DNA of 64,000 nucleotides from Sphingosinicella sp. BN140058 (GCF_004135585.1 NZ_CP035501.1:372001-436000), one strand, 5' to 3'. Numbered from the stretch's first letter, positions 42,827-51,507 are shown. The notes: generated by a model from the letters alone, not told the origin. A program made the numbers and translations.

Positions 42827-43360
42827 TTAGACGAAAACCCTCGACAGCGGTTGAACAGAGCCGACCTGCGCTTGACGGCGTCGAACGCCCGGGATCAGGA
42901 AAGCGTCGAGAAACCACCACGCCATCCACGCCAGGATCATTGCTGCCCACAAGGGCGGGACGGCAACGCCGCCGACCCACAGCGAACTCTTCTTCGACAT
43001 GACCGAGCCAAGCGCCAGACCGCCCCAGAAAAAGCCCGCCATTGTCGTAGCCGAACGGAAGGCACCCAGATACATGCGATGCGCCGCAAAGGTGCCTCCG
43101 AACCACCACAGGACATAGGCCAAAGCGAGGCTCTTGGGCGGTTTGGTGAAGGTGGGCTGGAGCAAGGCTGCCGTTTGGAAGGCCGAGGATAGGACCGAGG
43201 ACTGCTCTGCAAGCTTGCGACTGCGTTCTGCGGCCAGGAATGCTCGCGCTTGTGGCGACAGTTCCTGATCGTTGTCGCTAGGCGAATGCGCTGCCCCGAA
43301 TTGCGGTTTCGACGAGCGCTCGCTGCCTGTAGGTGAACCCTTGCGTCCAAAGCCGGTCAT
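42827..43360 (-). CDS. TM2-domain membrane protein
   Basis: 177 aa. After a Ser/Gln-rich cytoplasmic N-terminal part, the TM2 domain reads KPPKSLALAYVLWWFGGTFA then AHRMYLGAFRSATTM: helix, short loop with the G-x-x-x-x-HRxYLG pattern, second helix. A further hydrophobic segment, VAVPPLWAAMILAWMAWWFL, with DAFLIPG at its end completes the family's helix-DxF pattern. TM2 proteins have no settled function in bacteria. AGGGGG lies 5 bases before ATG 43360. Confidence 0.78.
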   Translation of the reverse strand: MTGFGRKGSPTGSERSSKPQFGAAHSPSDNDQELSPQARAFLAAERSRKLAEQSSVLSSAFQTAALLQPTFTKPPKSLALAYVLWWFGGTFAAHRMYLGAFRSATTMAGFFWGGLALGSVMSKKSSLWVGGVAVPPLWAAMILAWMAWWFLDAFLIPGVRRRQAQVGSVQPLSRVFV

Positions 43361-43488
43361 ATTAGCCCCCTGCGCTTCTACAGCGGCTACTAGATGCAAT
43401 GCATTAAGAGAATGTTTGCAGCCGCGTCTGACTGCCCCCGGCACCATGTATCTTTTGAGCGGCAATCTCGAGGCCACCTGCAAACCTT

Positions 43489-43633
43489 CGATGCCTCGCA
43501 TCCACCCCATTCAGCTGGTGCCGGTGCGATCGGGGACCGCGGCGGTGAACGTCCGGTTTCGCGCGCCAGGCAGATGTTCGCGCGTGATCGGAAGCGTTCC
43601 GCCTCTTACAGCGCCTAGCGACCCTAGTCGGAC
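43489..43633 (+). repeat. Dispersed repeat, copy 7
   Basis: Contains CATCCACCCCATTCAGCTGG, TGCCGGTGCGATC, TGAACGTCCGGTTTCGCGCG, CCAGGCAGATGTTCG and GCGACCCTAGTCGGAC. Confidence 0.7.
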
Positions 43634-44351
43634 GCCAGACGTTCGGTCCTGGGATCGTTTGAAAGCTTGGTGATCAACTCGTCCAATTCTTTGAATGTCT
43701 GACCAGCCTGTGCCGCTTGCTCGCATGCCGCACGCGCGGCGCGTTCCAAGACTCAGGTGCAGCCGTGTTCCGTCGGATTATCTGTCTGCTTTCGATCTCC
43801 GGGAGCTTGCCGCTTCGATGTCTGTCGCCGTCCACCATCCCCGCTCAGCGAGGTACCCTCCAGCGACACTAAGCCCCGACAGGTTCGGCCGCGCAGCTGG
43901 GAGACGAACGAGCAAGAGGTTGAGCAATCGATGACGACGCTCCTCGCGCAGGTTCCCAAACAGAAGTGAGCTCCTCACGAATGTCGCGAAACCACCCTGC
44001 CCTGTCATTCCCCCCCGAATCGCCGGGCGGTCTCACGAATGTCGGGCTCCGCGCGGTGCCTGACGTTCGCCGGCGGCGTGCTCCAGATCGAGCGCTACGA
44101 CGCGGTCCGACCCACTCAGCTTCACGATCGGTTTGGCATCCCGATCAGCGGGCGCTATAAGCGGCGTGTCGGAAAAGGCAGACTTGGTTTGGTAAGCCCA
44201 AGTCCTCCCGGTAACGGGAGCTCTGGTCTTTGGCTTCGTGCACGAGATCCCCGCGACGAACGAAAGGACGCCTTGTGCGTCCCCGCGTTCGTCCATGTGG
44301 GTCTCAGCTTCGAGAAACGCTCCGGTCGAACGTCGACAGCGGAGCCGAACC
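43634..44351. other. Gap of about 700 bases with no convincing gene
   Basis: Short open frames on both strands lack ribosome sites and domains. The gap contains repeat copy 8 and, in its last 150 bases, the upstream region of the flavin hydroxylase gene. Nothing else was recognised. Confidence 0.45.
43978..44113 (+). repeat. Dispersed repeat, copy 8
   Basis: Contains CGAATGTCGCGAAACCACCC, ACGAATGTCGGGCTCCGCGC and TGCCTGACGTTCGCCGGCG, ending GGTCCGACCC. It is the most diverged of the eight copies listed, and the last before the plus-strand gene run. Confidence 0.55.
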
Positions 44352-45902
44352 ATGAACGAATTCACCCCCGATCACCACGATGTCCTGATTGCCGGCGCTG
44401 GTCCGGTCGGTCTGTTCCTGGCTTGCGAGCTGCGGTTGGCCGGATGCTCGGTGTTGATCCTCGAACAGGCGATATATCCTTCCACGCCGCTCAAGCGCGC
44501 GCCCCTTGGTTTGCGCGGTCTCTCCCTCGCGACGATCGAAAGCTTCGACAGGCGTAACCTGTTGGAGCCGCTGAAAGCACGGATATCGGCCCGCGAGATC
44601 GCGGCCGCTGCGCCCTGGATGAAAGAGGAGCGAAGGCCTGGCGGGCATTTTGCCGGGATCAAATTCTTCCTCGACCAGATCAACCAGGAGCGCTGGTCTT
44701 ACCGCCTGCAAGACTCGGCCAGCCCGATGGCCGCCGATCTGGAGAGCATCGGGGCCGTTCTGACGGACCGCGCGCTGCAACTGGGGGTCACGATCAGGTA
44801 CGGCCTAAGCGTTTCGCACGTTGGTGCAACGAACAGCGATGTGACCGTGCGCGCCAGCGGAGAGACGTTTCGGGCAAGCTGGCTCGTCGGCTGCGATGGC
44901 GGCCGCAGCGCAGTGCGCAAGGCGGCGGGCTTCGGTTTCACCGGCTCGGAGCCCGAGTTCACCGGCTACTTCGCCGAGGTCGAAGTGGCCGATCCATCGA
45001 TGCTGGAACCCGGTCACCACGATACATCGGCCGGCACTTACATCTTCGACCTGCCCCACATGATCAGAATGGTGGAGTTCGACGGCGGGGCACATCACCG
45101 CGGCAAACCAATCACCCGGGATCATCTCCAGACGGTGCTGCGCCGCGTTTCCGGTAAGAACGTCGAACTGAATTCGATCGGCCAAGTCACTACCTGGACC
45201 GATCGAGCCTATCTCGCGACCGAATATCGGCGAGGGCGGGTGCTGCTCGCTGGTGATGCCGCACACATCCACTCTCCGCTGGGTGGCCAAGGCCTCAACC
45301 TCGGTCTTGGCGACGCGATGAACCTGGGCTGGAAGCTCGCTGCGACGATCCGCGGCGACGCCGCCGCTGAACTCATCGACAGCTATCAGCTCGAGCGTCG
45401 GCCAGTCGCCGAGCAGATACTCGACTGGTCGCGCGCGCAGGTCGCGCTCATGCGACCCAGCCGAAGCGCGCAAGCACTTCGCGCGATCGTCGGCGACCTG
45501 ATTGCCACAAGGGAGGGCGCAACCTATTTCGCCGAGCGCGTTTGGGGCGTGTCGCTGCGCTATGACCTGGGCAGCGACCATCCACTCGTCGGACTCAGCG
45601 CCCCCAATTATGAGATCGACGACGGTACGCGCCTGAACGAACATTTATCACGAGGGCGTGCGCTTCTGCTCGACTTTCGTGAGAGCGATCGTTTGCGGAC
45701 GCTTGCCGATCGGTACCGCGACCAAGTGACCTATTCACGGTGCAACTCGAACCATCCGTCAGCCCTACACATCCTCCTGGTTCGCGCCGATGGCTTTGTC
45801 GCCTGGGCAAGCGAGCGCCCCTATGAAGAAGCTGACGTCGTCCAAGCTATAGCGCAATGGTTCGACGCCGCAGGGGATCTCGGCAGGTCCACGGCGCCAT
45901 AG
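44352..45902 (+). CDS. FAD-dependent aromatic hydroxylase (group A flavin monooxygenase)
   Basis: 516 aa, NAD(P)H- and FAD-dependent monooxygenase of the PheA/TfdB-polyketide hydroxylase-Rox group. Seen are the dinucleotide motif DVLIAGAGPVGLFLACELRL (Gly15-Gly20), the DG motif GCDGGRSAVRKAAG near residue 180, the GD motif RVLLAGDAAHIHSPLGGQG near 298-312, and GLGDAMNLGWKLAA after it. The C-terminal 100 residues have the thioredoxin-like fold typical of this class. Related enzymes hydroxylate phenols, polyketides, rifamycins or tetracyclines; the substrate cannot be told. GGAG lies 7 bases before ATG 44352. It is first in a plus-strand run and borders the repeat-rich region. Confidence 0.85.
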   Translation: MNEFTPDHHDVLIAGAGPVGLFLACELRLAGCSVLILEQAIYPSTPLKRAPLGLRGLSLATIESFDRRNLLEPLKARISAREIAAAAPWMKEERRPGGHFAGIKFFLDQINQERWSYRLQDSASPMAADLESIGAVLTDRALQLGVTIRYGLSVSHVGATNSDVTVRASGETFRASWLVGCDGGRSAVRKAAGFGFTGSEPEFTGYFAEVEVADPSMLEPGHHDTSAGTYIFDLPHMIRMVEFDGGAHHRGKPITRDHLQTVLRRVSGKNVELNSIGQVTTWTDRAYLATEYRRGRVLLAGDAAHIHSPLGGQGLNLGLGDAMNLGWKLAATIRGDAAAELIDSYQLERRPVAEQILDWSRAQVALMRPSRSAQALRAIVGDLIATREGATYFAERVWGVSLRYDLGSDHPLVGLSAPNYEIDDGTRLNEHLSRGRALLLDFRESDRLRTLADRYRDQVTYSRCNSNHPSALHILLVRADGFVAWASERPYEEADVVQAIAQWFDAAGDLGRSTAP

Positions 45903-46251
45903 GTAAGCGTTCGGCGTGTCCGCCTTAGCTCGGTCGCCTGCCGACAGCCGCCAGAGCACTTTCACCAGCGCCTGGGAATTCGACCTTGCGAAGCTCATCG
46001 ACGAAGCGGGATTCCACAAGGCCTACCTGCGGCCAGGACAGAGAAGTCGAGCTGAAACGCGAGCCCATCAACGTAGCCCCGGACGCTCCAAGCTGAAGAC
46101 CATGGCTGGTCCGCCCTGGCCCGATCCTTCGCCTGTGTTGCCAACTTCGACGCGCACGGCTGGGGCCGAGAAACGGGGTACCAGAGGGGTACCAGCGGGG
46201 TACCAGACAGCGGGTGTTGGTACTGCCGCCGAATGCGGTAGGTTGGCGAAC
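45903..46251. other. Intergenic region before the LuxR-type regulator
   Basis: The frame of the regulator stays open upstream to 45916, but that extension has no signal, domain or ribosome site and contains the iterons, so it is treated as non-coding. Apart from the iterons at 46175-46206, nothing is recognised. Confidence 0.45.
46175..46206 (+). promoter_or_regulatory. Three 10-bp iterons upstream of the LuxR-type regulator
   Basis: Exact copies of GGGGTACCAG at 46175-46184, 46186-46195 and 46197-46206, separated by single bases, giving an 11-base period, close to one helical turn. Each contains the palindrome GGTACC. They end 45 bases before the regulator's ATG, a suitable place for an operator. 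Confidence 0.6.
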
Positions 46252-47055
46252 ATGAAGATGGACACGATAGACGAGCGCCAGCGGGCGGCGATCCTACGCC
46301 TGACCGCGGCCGAGCGGGATTGCCTCAGACGCTGTCTGGACCATCAGACTGCGAAGCAGATGGCGCTCGATCTTGGCATCTCTTCGCACGCCGTCGAGAA
46401 AAGGTTGAAGATGGCCCGCGCCAAGCTCGGACTGTCCTCATCCCTCGAAGCTGCGAAGCTCGTGGAGGCGATAGAGCGGTCCGGTCGGCTGGGACCCGGC
46501 TCGTCGGACCTTTCGCCGAGCGATGTGAGGCCGGATGGAGGCGGCGCCGTTGCCGCCCCGCAAAACGAGACCGGGCGGAGCACGCGGCGGCGCCTGTTCT
46601 TCATGGTCTCGGGAGCGATGCTAATGAGCTTTATTGCTGCAGCAGCCTTGATGATGTGGGTTCAGTCAGCCGGCGCTATCGAAGGCCGGGCGAGCCCGTC
46701 GGCAACGGTCCCGACGCCCCCGCCCGCCGCATCCAGCGCCGTGCCGGCTGCCGGCACCGAATCCGCGCTGCGGCGCCTCGTCGCCGGCCTGGCGAGCGGC
46801 GCTCCCGACTATGGCAAGCTCTCTCCGCAATTCGCAGAGATCGTCCGGCGGGATCTGCCCATGACCCATCCCATGTTCAAATCGCTGGGCGCGCTCAGGT
46901 CGGTCACCTTCCGCGGCCGCGGCCCGCGGGGCGACGACGCCTACGATCTGGTGTTTGCCAATGGCGCGGTGCTGATGTCGGCCGCGCTCGACGCCGAAGG
47001 CAGGATGGCCGGCGGCATTCTCGCACCCCCCGACGCCAAAATCCCCGGCTTCTGA
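46252..47055 (+). CDS. Membrane-anchored LuxR-type regulator with extracytoplasmic C-terminal domain
   Basis: 267 aa. Residues 10-70 form a LuxR/sigma-70-region-4-like helix-turn-helix: RLTAAERDCLRRCLDHQTAK, then QMALDLGISSHAVEKRLKMA and RAKLGLSSSLEAAKLV. After a flexible linker and TRRR comes one transmembrane helix (about 115-137), then a Pro/Ala linker and a domain at 170-257 (LRRLVAGLASGAPDYGKLSP, RRDLP, LGALRSVTFRG, VFANG). Arg before the helix suggests DNA-binding inside, C-terminus outside, as in ToxR/CadC one-component regulators. The C-terminal domain is clearly similar to that of the next gene's protease. No ligand is known. It is probably autoregulated through the iterons upstream. 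Confidence 0.8.
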   Translation: MKMDTIDERQRAAILRLTAAERDCLRRCLDHQTAKQMALDLGISSHAVEKRLKMARAKLGLSSSLEAAKLVEAIERSGRLGPGSSDLSPSDVRPDGGGAVAAPQNETGRSTRRRLFFMVSGAMLMSFIAAAALMMWVQSAGAIEGRASPSATVPTPPPAASSAVPAAGTESALRRLVAGLASGAPDYGKLSPQFAEIVRRDLPMTHPMFKSLGALRSVTFRGRGPRGDDAYDLVFANGAVLMSAALDAEGRMAGGILAPPDAKIPGF

Positions 47056-47409
47056 CCGGAGGCTGCCTTGCGGGACGAAGGAGGGCCTGCGCCCGGCCCG
47101 TTCCGTCGATGGGGAACCGCGAGTCTCCGGCCTCCACGCGCTTCGGGCAGTTGCCGGAAGTCGAGCCAAATCTCGGCTGCCGGCGCTGCCGCGTCCGCGG
47201 GATCGCCACGGTCAACCGGCTCCGGGTCGTTGCGGGAGGGAGGCAAGGAGGTTCTCCAACCGGCAGCAAACGCCCAGGATCAGCCATCGCATCGCCGTTT
47301 CCAAGGCTCCGAAAGCTCACACCGGATCAAGACAAAAGATGCGACGCTCGGCCGATGCAAACCAGATTTGCGTTCGGCGTCGTACCCTCTCGCAAGAAGG
47401 TAGAATATC
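47056..47409. other. Gap of about 350 bases, no gene seen
   Basis: No convincing reading frame, hairpin terminator or copy of the GGGGTACCAG iterons was seen; the end (47390-47409) supplies the AAGAAGG ribosome site of the S41 gene. Confidence 0.4.
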
Positions 47410-48780
47410 ATGAAGGTTTTCAGCCATGTCTGCTTGCCCGCTCTCGTCATGACCACGGCGCTCGGGGGCATCGCCGCAATTTCGGCCGCGCCATCGACAT
47501 CGGCGATGGCGGCGCAACCGCCATCCGCACCTGCGCGCGAGACCCGTCCAACGGGAACATTGGATGCCTCGGCGCGCCAGGACGTTGTCGCAAGCCTCAG
47601 CCAAGCGCTACGCGACCGCTATATCTTTCCCGACGTTGGAGAGCGAGCAGCAGCCCGGATCAGTGCCGCGCTGAAGGCCGGCGCGTATGACGGCCTGGCG
47701 GATCGGACCGCCTTCGTGCAAAGGCTGGACGCGGATGTCCGCGCGATCGCCAAAGACAAGCATCTGAACATCCTCTCGCCCGGCGGCGGACCGCCGCCGC
47801 GCCGGGTCGCGATGCCCGCCGATGAGGAAGGTATCACCCGCGCAGACAAACTCGCAGGGAATATCGGCTACATCGAAATCGTCGGGTTCCCACCGCCTCA
47901 GGCGTTCAAGCCTGTCGCGGACCGGGCCATGTCGGCTTTGCAAGGCAGCCGCGGGCTCATCATTGATGTCCGCCGCAACGGCGGCGGTTCCCCCGAAGGC
48001 GTCGCCTATCTTGTAAGCTACCTCGTCAAGCAGAGCGTGCCCCTCAGCACCATCATTTCACGCACGCCGAAGACGCAGGAATTCACTCGGCAGACGTTCA
48101 GCAGCACGCCGACCCCGGTCAGCTTTGCCGATATTCCCGTCTACGTGCTCACGAGCAAGGATACCTTCTCGGGCGGAGAAGATTTTGCCTACACGGTCCA
48201 GGCGCTGAAACGAGCAACGATCATCGGTGAGGTGACCGGTGGCGGTGCCAATCCGACCGGCCCCGTCGATCTGGGTCACGGCGTGATCGCCACGATACCG
48301 TTCGGGCGATCCGAGAACCCGATCACCAAGGCGAATTGGGAAGGGCGCGGCGTGCAGCCCGACGTATCGGTGGCCGCAAGCGACGGGCTGGAGGTGGCGC
48401 TACGGAGGGCAGGAACAAGACCCGCCAAGGAGATCGCAGCGGCGTCCGTCGAACGCGTGTTCGCACCCAGGACGACCGCGCTCCCCGGATACGAAACCGC
48501 GATGCGACAGCTGATTGCCGGCTATATGAGCGGAGCGCCGGATTATTCCATCATGACGCCGAAATTCGCCGATCAGACCCGCCGGGACCTGCCTCGGCTG
48601 AACGCAGAGCTCATGCCGCTGGGCGCGTTGCGGTCGGTCCGGTTCCGCCGCCCGATGATGGGCGGCGGCGAGTTCCTACTCCAGTTCGCCAACGGAAGTC
48701 GGATGATGCCGATCGTGCTCGACGAAGACGGCAAGATCGTTGCGGCGTTGCCGCCGATCCCGGCGCCTCCGGAGCAGTAG
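47410..48780 (+). CDS. Exported S41-family serine peptidase with accessory C-terminal domain
   Basis: 456 aa. A signal peptide covers residues 1-35 (LVMTTALGGIAAISAAPSTS). Residues 50-345 form an N-terminal helical domain and the S41 (tail-specific/IRBP-like) core: NIGYIEIVGFPPPQAFKP, GLIIDVRRNGGGSPEGVAYL, VYVLTSKDTFSGGEDFAYTV with catalytic Ser254, and TIIGEVTGGGANPTGPVDLG. No PDZ domain is evident. Residues 362-445 (MRQLIAGYMSGAPDYSIMTP, RRDLP, LGALRSVRFRR, QFANGS) repeat the extracytoplasmic domain of the preceding regulator. AAGAAGG precedes the ATG. The substrate is unknown. Confidence 0.85.
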   Translation: MKVFSHVCLPALVMTTALGGIAAISAAPSTSAMAAQPPSAPARETRPTGTLDASARQDVVASLSQALRDRYIFPDVGERAAARISAALKAGAYDGLADRTAFVQRLDADVRAIAKDKHLNILSPGGGPPPRRVAMPADEEGITRADKLAGNIGYIEIVGFPPPQAFKPVADRAMSALQGSRGLIIDVRRNGGGSPEGVAYLVSYLVKQSVPLSTIISRTPKTQEFTRQTFSSTPTPVSFADIPVYVLTSKDTFSGGEDFAYTVQALKRATIIGEVTGGGANPTGPVDLGHGVIATIPFGRSENPITKANWEGRGVQPDVSVAASDGLEVALRRAGTRPAKEIAAASVERVFAPRTTALPGYETAMRQLIAGYMSGAPDYSIMTPKFADQTRRDLPRLNAELMPLGALRSVRFRRPMMGGGEFLLQFANGSRMMPIVLDEDGKIVAALPPIPAPPEQ

Positions 48781-49084
48781 GAGGACAAGGCCGCGGCCGG
48801 GCTTGAGCTGGATAGGAGCGCGTGAGCGCAAGTTCGAAGCCAACGCGGCAATCGTCGTCGGTGTGCCGGCTGTCGTCTTCGGCGCGCTTGGCCAGAGCGC
48901 GCGCCGGTGATGGACTGCCCTCAGTCCTGGCCCAATCATTTGAGCGGCTATCCAGCCTCTGGCCGCTTGCGCCGAAGCCGCCGTTCGTCCAGCTTCGGAA
49001 GGAAGGATGGAAACCGGGAATGTCCGGACCGTCCTGTTCGTACTTGCGTGCCCGGCGTTGAACCAACGCCGTGAAGAGGGGTGC
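48781..49084. other. Gap of about 300 bases, no gene seen
   Basis: GC-rich sequence with no convincing frame and no iteron copy; it ends in AGAGGGG, the ribosome site of the serine hydrolase gene. Confidence 0.4.
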
Positions 49085-50581
49085 ATGATGAACAAGGTTG
49101 CGCTGCTCACGTCGGCTCTCGTCCTGGCTGCGGTCGCGCCGACACCGGCCGCCGGCGCTTGCGCGACGGCGGCGTCGGCGGATGGACCGCAACTGCCTTC
49201 GACGGCGGCGGTGGTGCGTCTCGCCACGGATTGGGTCGATCGGATCAACAGGGCCGATGATGCCGCCTATCTCCGTTTCGTGGAAGAACGGGGACCGGTG
49301 TTGCTCGGTGGGTCGGAGCAGTGGCTGCAGCTGCGCGAATTCCTGCGCGGAATGGAATATTGCGGGGTCAAATCCGCGACGGCCGACGCCGTGGAGCTGT
49401 GGGTGTTCGACCCCAATTTCGACTCCTACGGCTCCTGGCGGTTCAAACCGGCCGCGACCGCCGCCGACAGAATCGAATTCATGGGCGGATCCCACGAAGA
49501 CGCGGGACCGCCAGGCGCCGAGCGGCCGGCCGCGCTCCCGCTGCCGGCGCTGGTCAAGGCTGTCGAAGCGCGCGCGGCGGGCCGCGCGGCGAAGGATCAG
49601 TTTTCGGGCGCCATATTGCTGGCGCACGGCGGGCGCGTGCTGTTCGAAAAGGCCTATGGCCTCGCCGATCGAGCGTCCCGCAAGCCGAACAGGCTCGACA
49701 CCCAGTTCCGGTTCGGATCGATGGGCAAGATGTTTACCGCGGTCGCGATCATGCAATTGGCCGAGAAGGGCAAGATCGATCTCGATGCGCCGATCGGACG
49801 CTATCTCACGGACTACCCAAACCAGGACATCGCAACCAAGGTGACCGTCGCCCACCTGCTCAGCCATACCGGGGGCACGGGCGACATTTTCGGACCCGAC
49901 TTCGACCGCAACAAGGCGTCGCTGCGCAGCACGAAGGACTATGTCGCGCTGTACGGCGACCGTGCTGCCGAATTCGCACCCGGAAGCCGCCAGATGTACA
50001 GCAATTACGGCTTCATTCTGCTTGGGCGGATCGTGGAGCAGGTGTCCGGCCTCGGCTACGACGAGTATATCCAGCGTAACATCTTCACGCCGATCGGAAT
50101 GGGTTCGACTGGAAACCGGCCGGAGAGCGACGTTCTGCCGCGCCGCGCCGTCAGCTATATGGGTTCGGGCGCGCGGCTGAAGAGCGCCGCCGACACGCTT
50201 CCGCTGGGCGGTACCGCGGCCGGCGGCGGCTATGCCACGGTCGGCGACTTCCATCGGTTCGTCGGGGGGCTGACGTCCCACCGGCTGCTGCGCGGCGAGA
50301 CGCTGCAGAAGCTGATCGACGGCGGCGTGATGGCGGACGGGCAGTTCGCCTCCTTCGACTTCGGCGGAACGCTGCCCGGCGCGGGACGGTTCATCGGCCA
50401 TGGCGGCGGCGCGCCGGGAATGAGCGGCTCGCTGCACCACTTCCTGAACAGCGGCGTGACGGTGATCGTGCTCGCCAATCGCGATCCGGGCACCGCCGAA
50501 AGCATCGCGATGTTCGCGGCGCACCGCCTGCCCGCCGGCCGACCGGATGCGAGCCAAGACGCTGCCCCTGCTGCGAGGTGA
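49085..50581 (+). CDS. Exported class C beta-lactamase-type serine hydrolase
   Basis: 498 aa. A signal peptide (MMNKVALLTSALVLAAVAPT, cleavage about residue 24) is followed by an N-terminal domain of about 110 residues (VRLATDWVDRINRADDAAYL, AVELWVFDPNFDSYGSWRFK) and the serine beta-lactamase/esterase fold. Active-site elements are FGSMGK (nucleophile Ser212, Lys215), YSN at 305-307 and HGGG at 439-442. Such proteins include esterases, D-aminopeptidases and penicillin-binding protein relatives; beta-lactam resistance is not implied. AGAGGGG precedes the ATG pair 49085/49088. It follows the S41 gene on the same strand, and the two exported hydrolases may work on related substrates. Confidence 0.85.
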   Translation: MMNKVALLTSALVLAAVAPTPAAGACATAASADGPQLPSTAAVVRLATDWVDRINRADDAAYLRFVEERGPVLLGGSEQWLQLREFLRGMEYCGVKSATADAVELWVFDPNFDSYGSWRFKPAATAADRIEFMGGSHEDAGPPGAERPAALPLPALVKAVEARAAGRAAKDQFSGAILLAHGGRVLFEKAYGLADRASRKPNRLDTQFRFGSMGKMFTAVAIMQLAEKGKIDLDAPIGRYLTDYPNQDIATKVTVAHLLSHTGGTGDIFGPDFDRNKASLRSTKDYVALYGDRAAEFAPGSRQMYSNYGFILLGRIVEQVSGLGYDEYIQRNIFTPIGMGSTGNRPESDVLPRRAVSYMGSGARLKSAADTLPLGGTAAGGGYATVGDFHRFVGGLTSHRLLRGETLQKLIDGGVMADGQFASFDFGGTLPGAGRFIGHGGGAPGMSGSLHHFLNSGVTVIVLANRDPGTAESIAMFAAHRLPAGRPDASQDAAPAAR

Positions 50582-50679
50582 TCGTCTGCGTGCCCGGGCG
50601 ACCAACAGACTTGCCGCTCCAAAAGAAGTACGCTCCGGCGAAGCACCTCGAGCACGCGCGGCCATCAATGGGGGACAGG

Positions 50680-51507
50680 ATGACGGAACTGGAACTTCGT
50701 GAGCAGATCGCGCGGCTGGGGCCATGGCACCACGACGTAGAAGTTCGGCCGGGTCTGAGGACCACCGACATATCGTCATTGGCCGACAGGACAGATGGCC
50801 GCACGCCCGGGATGTACCGGCCCGACGACCAGATCAGACGGCTGAGCGAAAACCTCTTCGACGGCGACTTCGACGGCCGCTCCTTCCTTGACTGCGCGTG
50901 CAACGGCGGTGGGCATGCACTCGCTGCCGCCCGGCTCGGCGCCGGAGAATGTTTCGGCTTCGACGCCAGAGACATCTGGGTACGACAAGGGCAGTTCCTG
51001 GCCCAATTCGGACCTCATCGAAACATCAGGATCGAGAGGATGCAGCTCAACGATCTACCGGCTCGCGGGCTCGGCACGTTCGACGTCACTCTCTTCAGTG
51101 GGATCTTCTACCACCTTCCCGACCCGATCCAGGGGCTGAAGATCGCCGCCGATCATACCCGACAGCTGATCATCGTGAACACCGTTGCACGACGCGGGAG
51201 GGGGGACACTCTTCAAGTCGTTCACGAGAGTTCGGAAGAGAGTATGTCGGGAGTCGATGGACTTGCATGGCTGCCCTCGGGACCGAATGTTCTCAGGAAG
51301 GTTCTGAAGTGGTGCGGTTTCCCCGCGACGCGGCTTGACTGGATGACGACCACCTCCCGCGGCTGGAGCCGCATCCAGATGATCGCGGCGCGCGAGGAGA
51401 GCGCCTTCAGCACGTACGATCGCAATCGGCCGGACGTCGCAGGACCGCTCTACCGTCGAGCCTGGGGACGCGCTTACCGATATGCGGAACGGTTTCTCCC
51501 CCGCTAG
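50680..51507 (+). CDS. Class I SAM-dependent methyltransferase (DUF1698/CmoB-like)
   Basis: 275 aa. The SAM-binding motif FLDCACNGGGHALAAARLGA with the acidic strand end CFGFDARD lies about residues 66-100; GTFDVTLFSGIFYHLPDPIQ is the motif IV/post-I region typical of the Methyltransf_9 (DUF1698) group, which includes tRNA carboxymethyluridine enzymes (CmoB). The Cys-Ala-Cys-Asn in place of D-x-G-x-G is a variation also seen in that group. The substrate is unknown, and lack of a cmoA neighbour argues against a simple CmoB call. GGGGGA precedes ATG 50680; 50668 is an alternative. Confidence 0.75.
   Translation: MTELELREQIARLGPWHHDVEVRPGLRTTDISSLADRTDGRTPGMYRPDDQIRRLSENLFDGDFDGRSFLDCACNGGGHALAAARLGAGECFGFDARDIWVRQGQFLAQFGPHRNIRIERMQLNDLPARGLGTFDVTLFSGIFYHLPDPIQGLKIAADHTRQLIIVNTVARRGRGDTLQVVHESSEESMSGVDGLAWLPSGPNVLRKVLKWCGFPATRLDWMTTTSRGWSRIQMIAAREESAFSTYDRNRPDVAGPLYRRAWGRAYRYAERFLPR

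Noticed and set aside
44033..44365. Minus-strand frame of 110 codons before the flavin hydroxylase
   Set aside because: It overlaps the hydroxylase start and repeat copy 8 and has no domain or ribosome site.
45916..46251. 112-codon N-terminal extension of the LuxR-type regulator
   Set aside because: The extension has no domain or ribosome site, and the iterons lie within it; the helix-turn-helix starts right after ATG 46252.
49085..50581. Beta-lactam resistance gene call for the serine hydrolase
   Set aside because: The SxxK/YxN/HGG motifs are shared by esterases and peptidases; nothing specific to AmpC-type lactamases is seen, and an N-terminal extra domain argues for another role.
44352..51507. 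Possible secondary-metabolite cluster (flavin hydroxylase, hydrolases, methyltransferase)
   Set aside because: No synthase, carrier protein or transporter gene is present; the tailoring-like enzymes are separated by gaps and unrelated genes.
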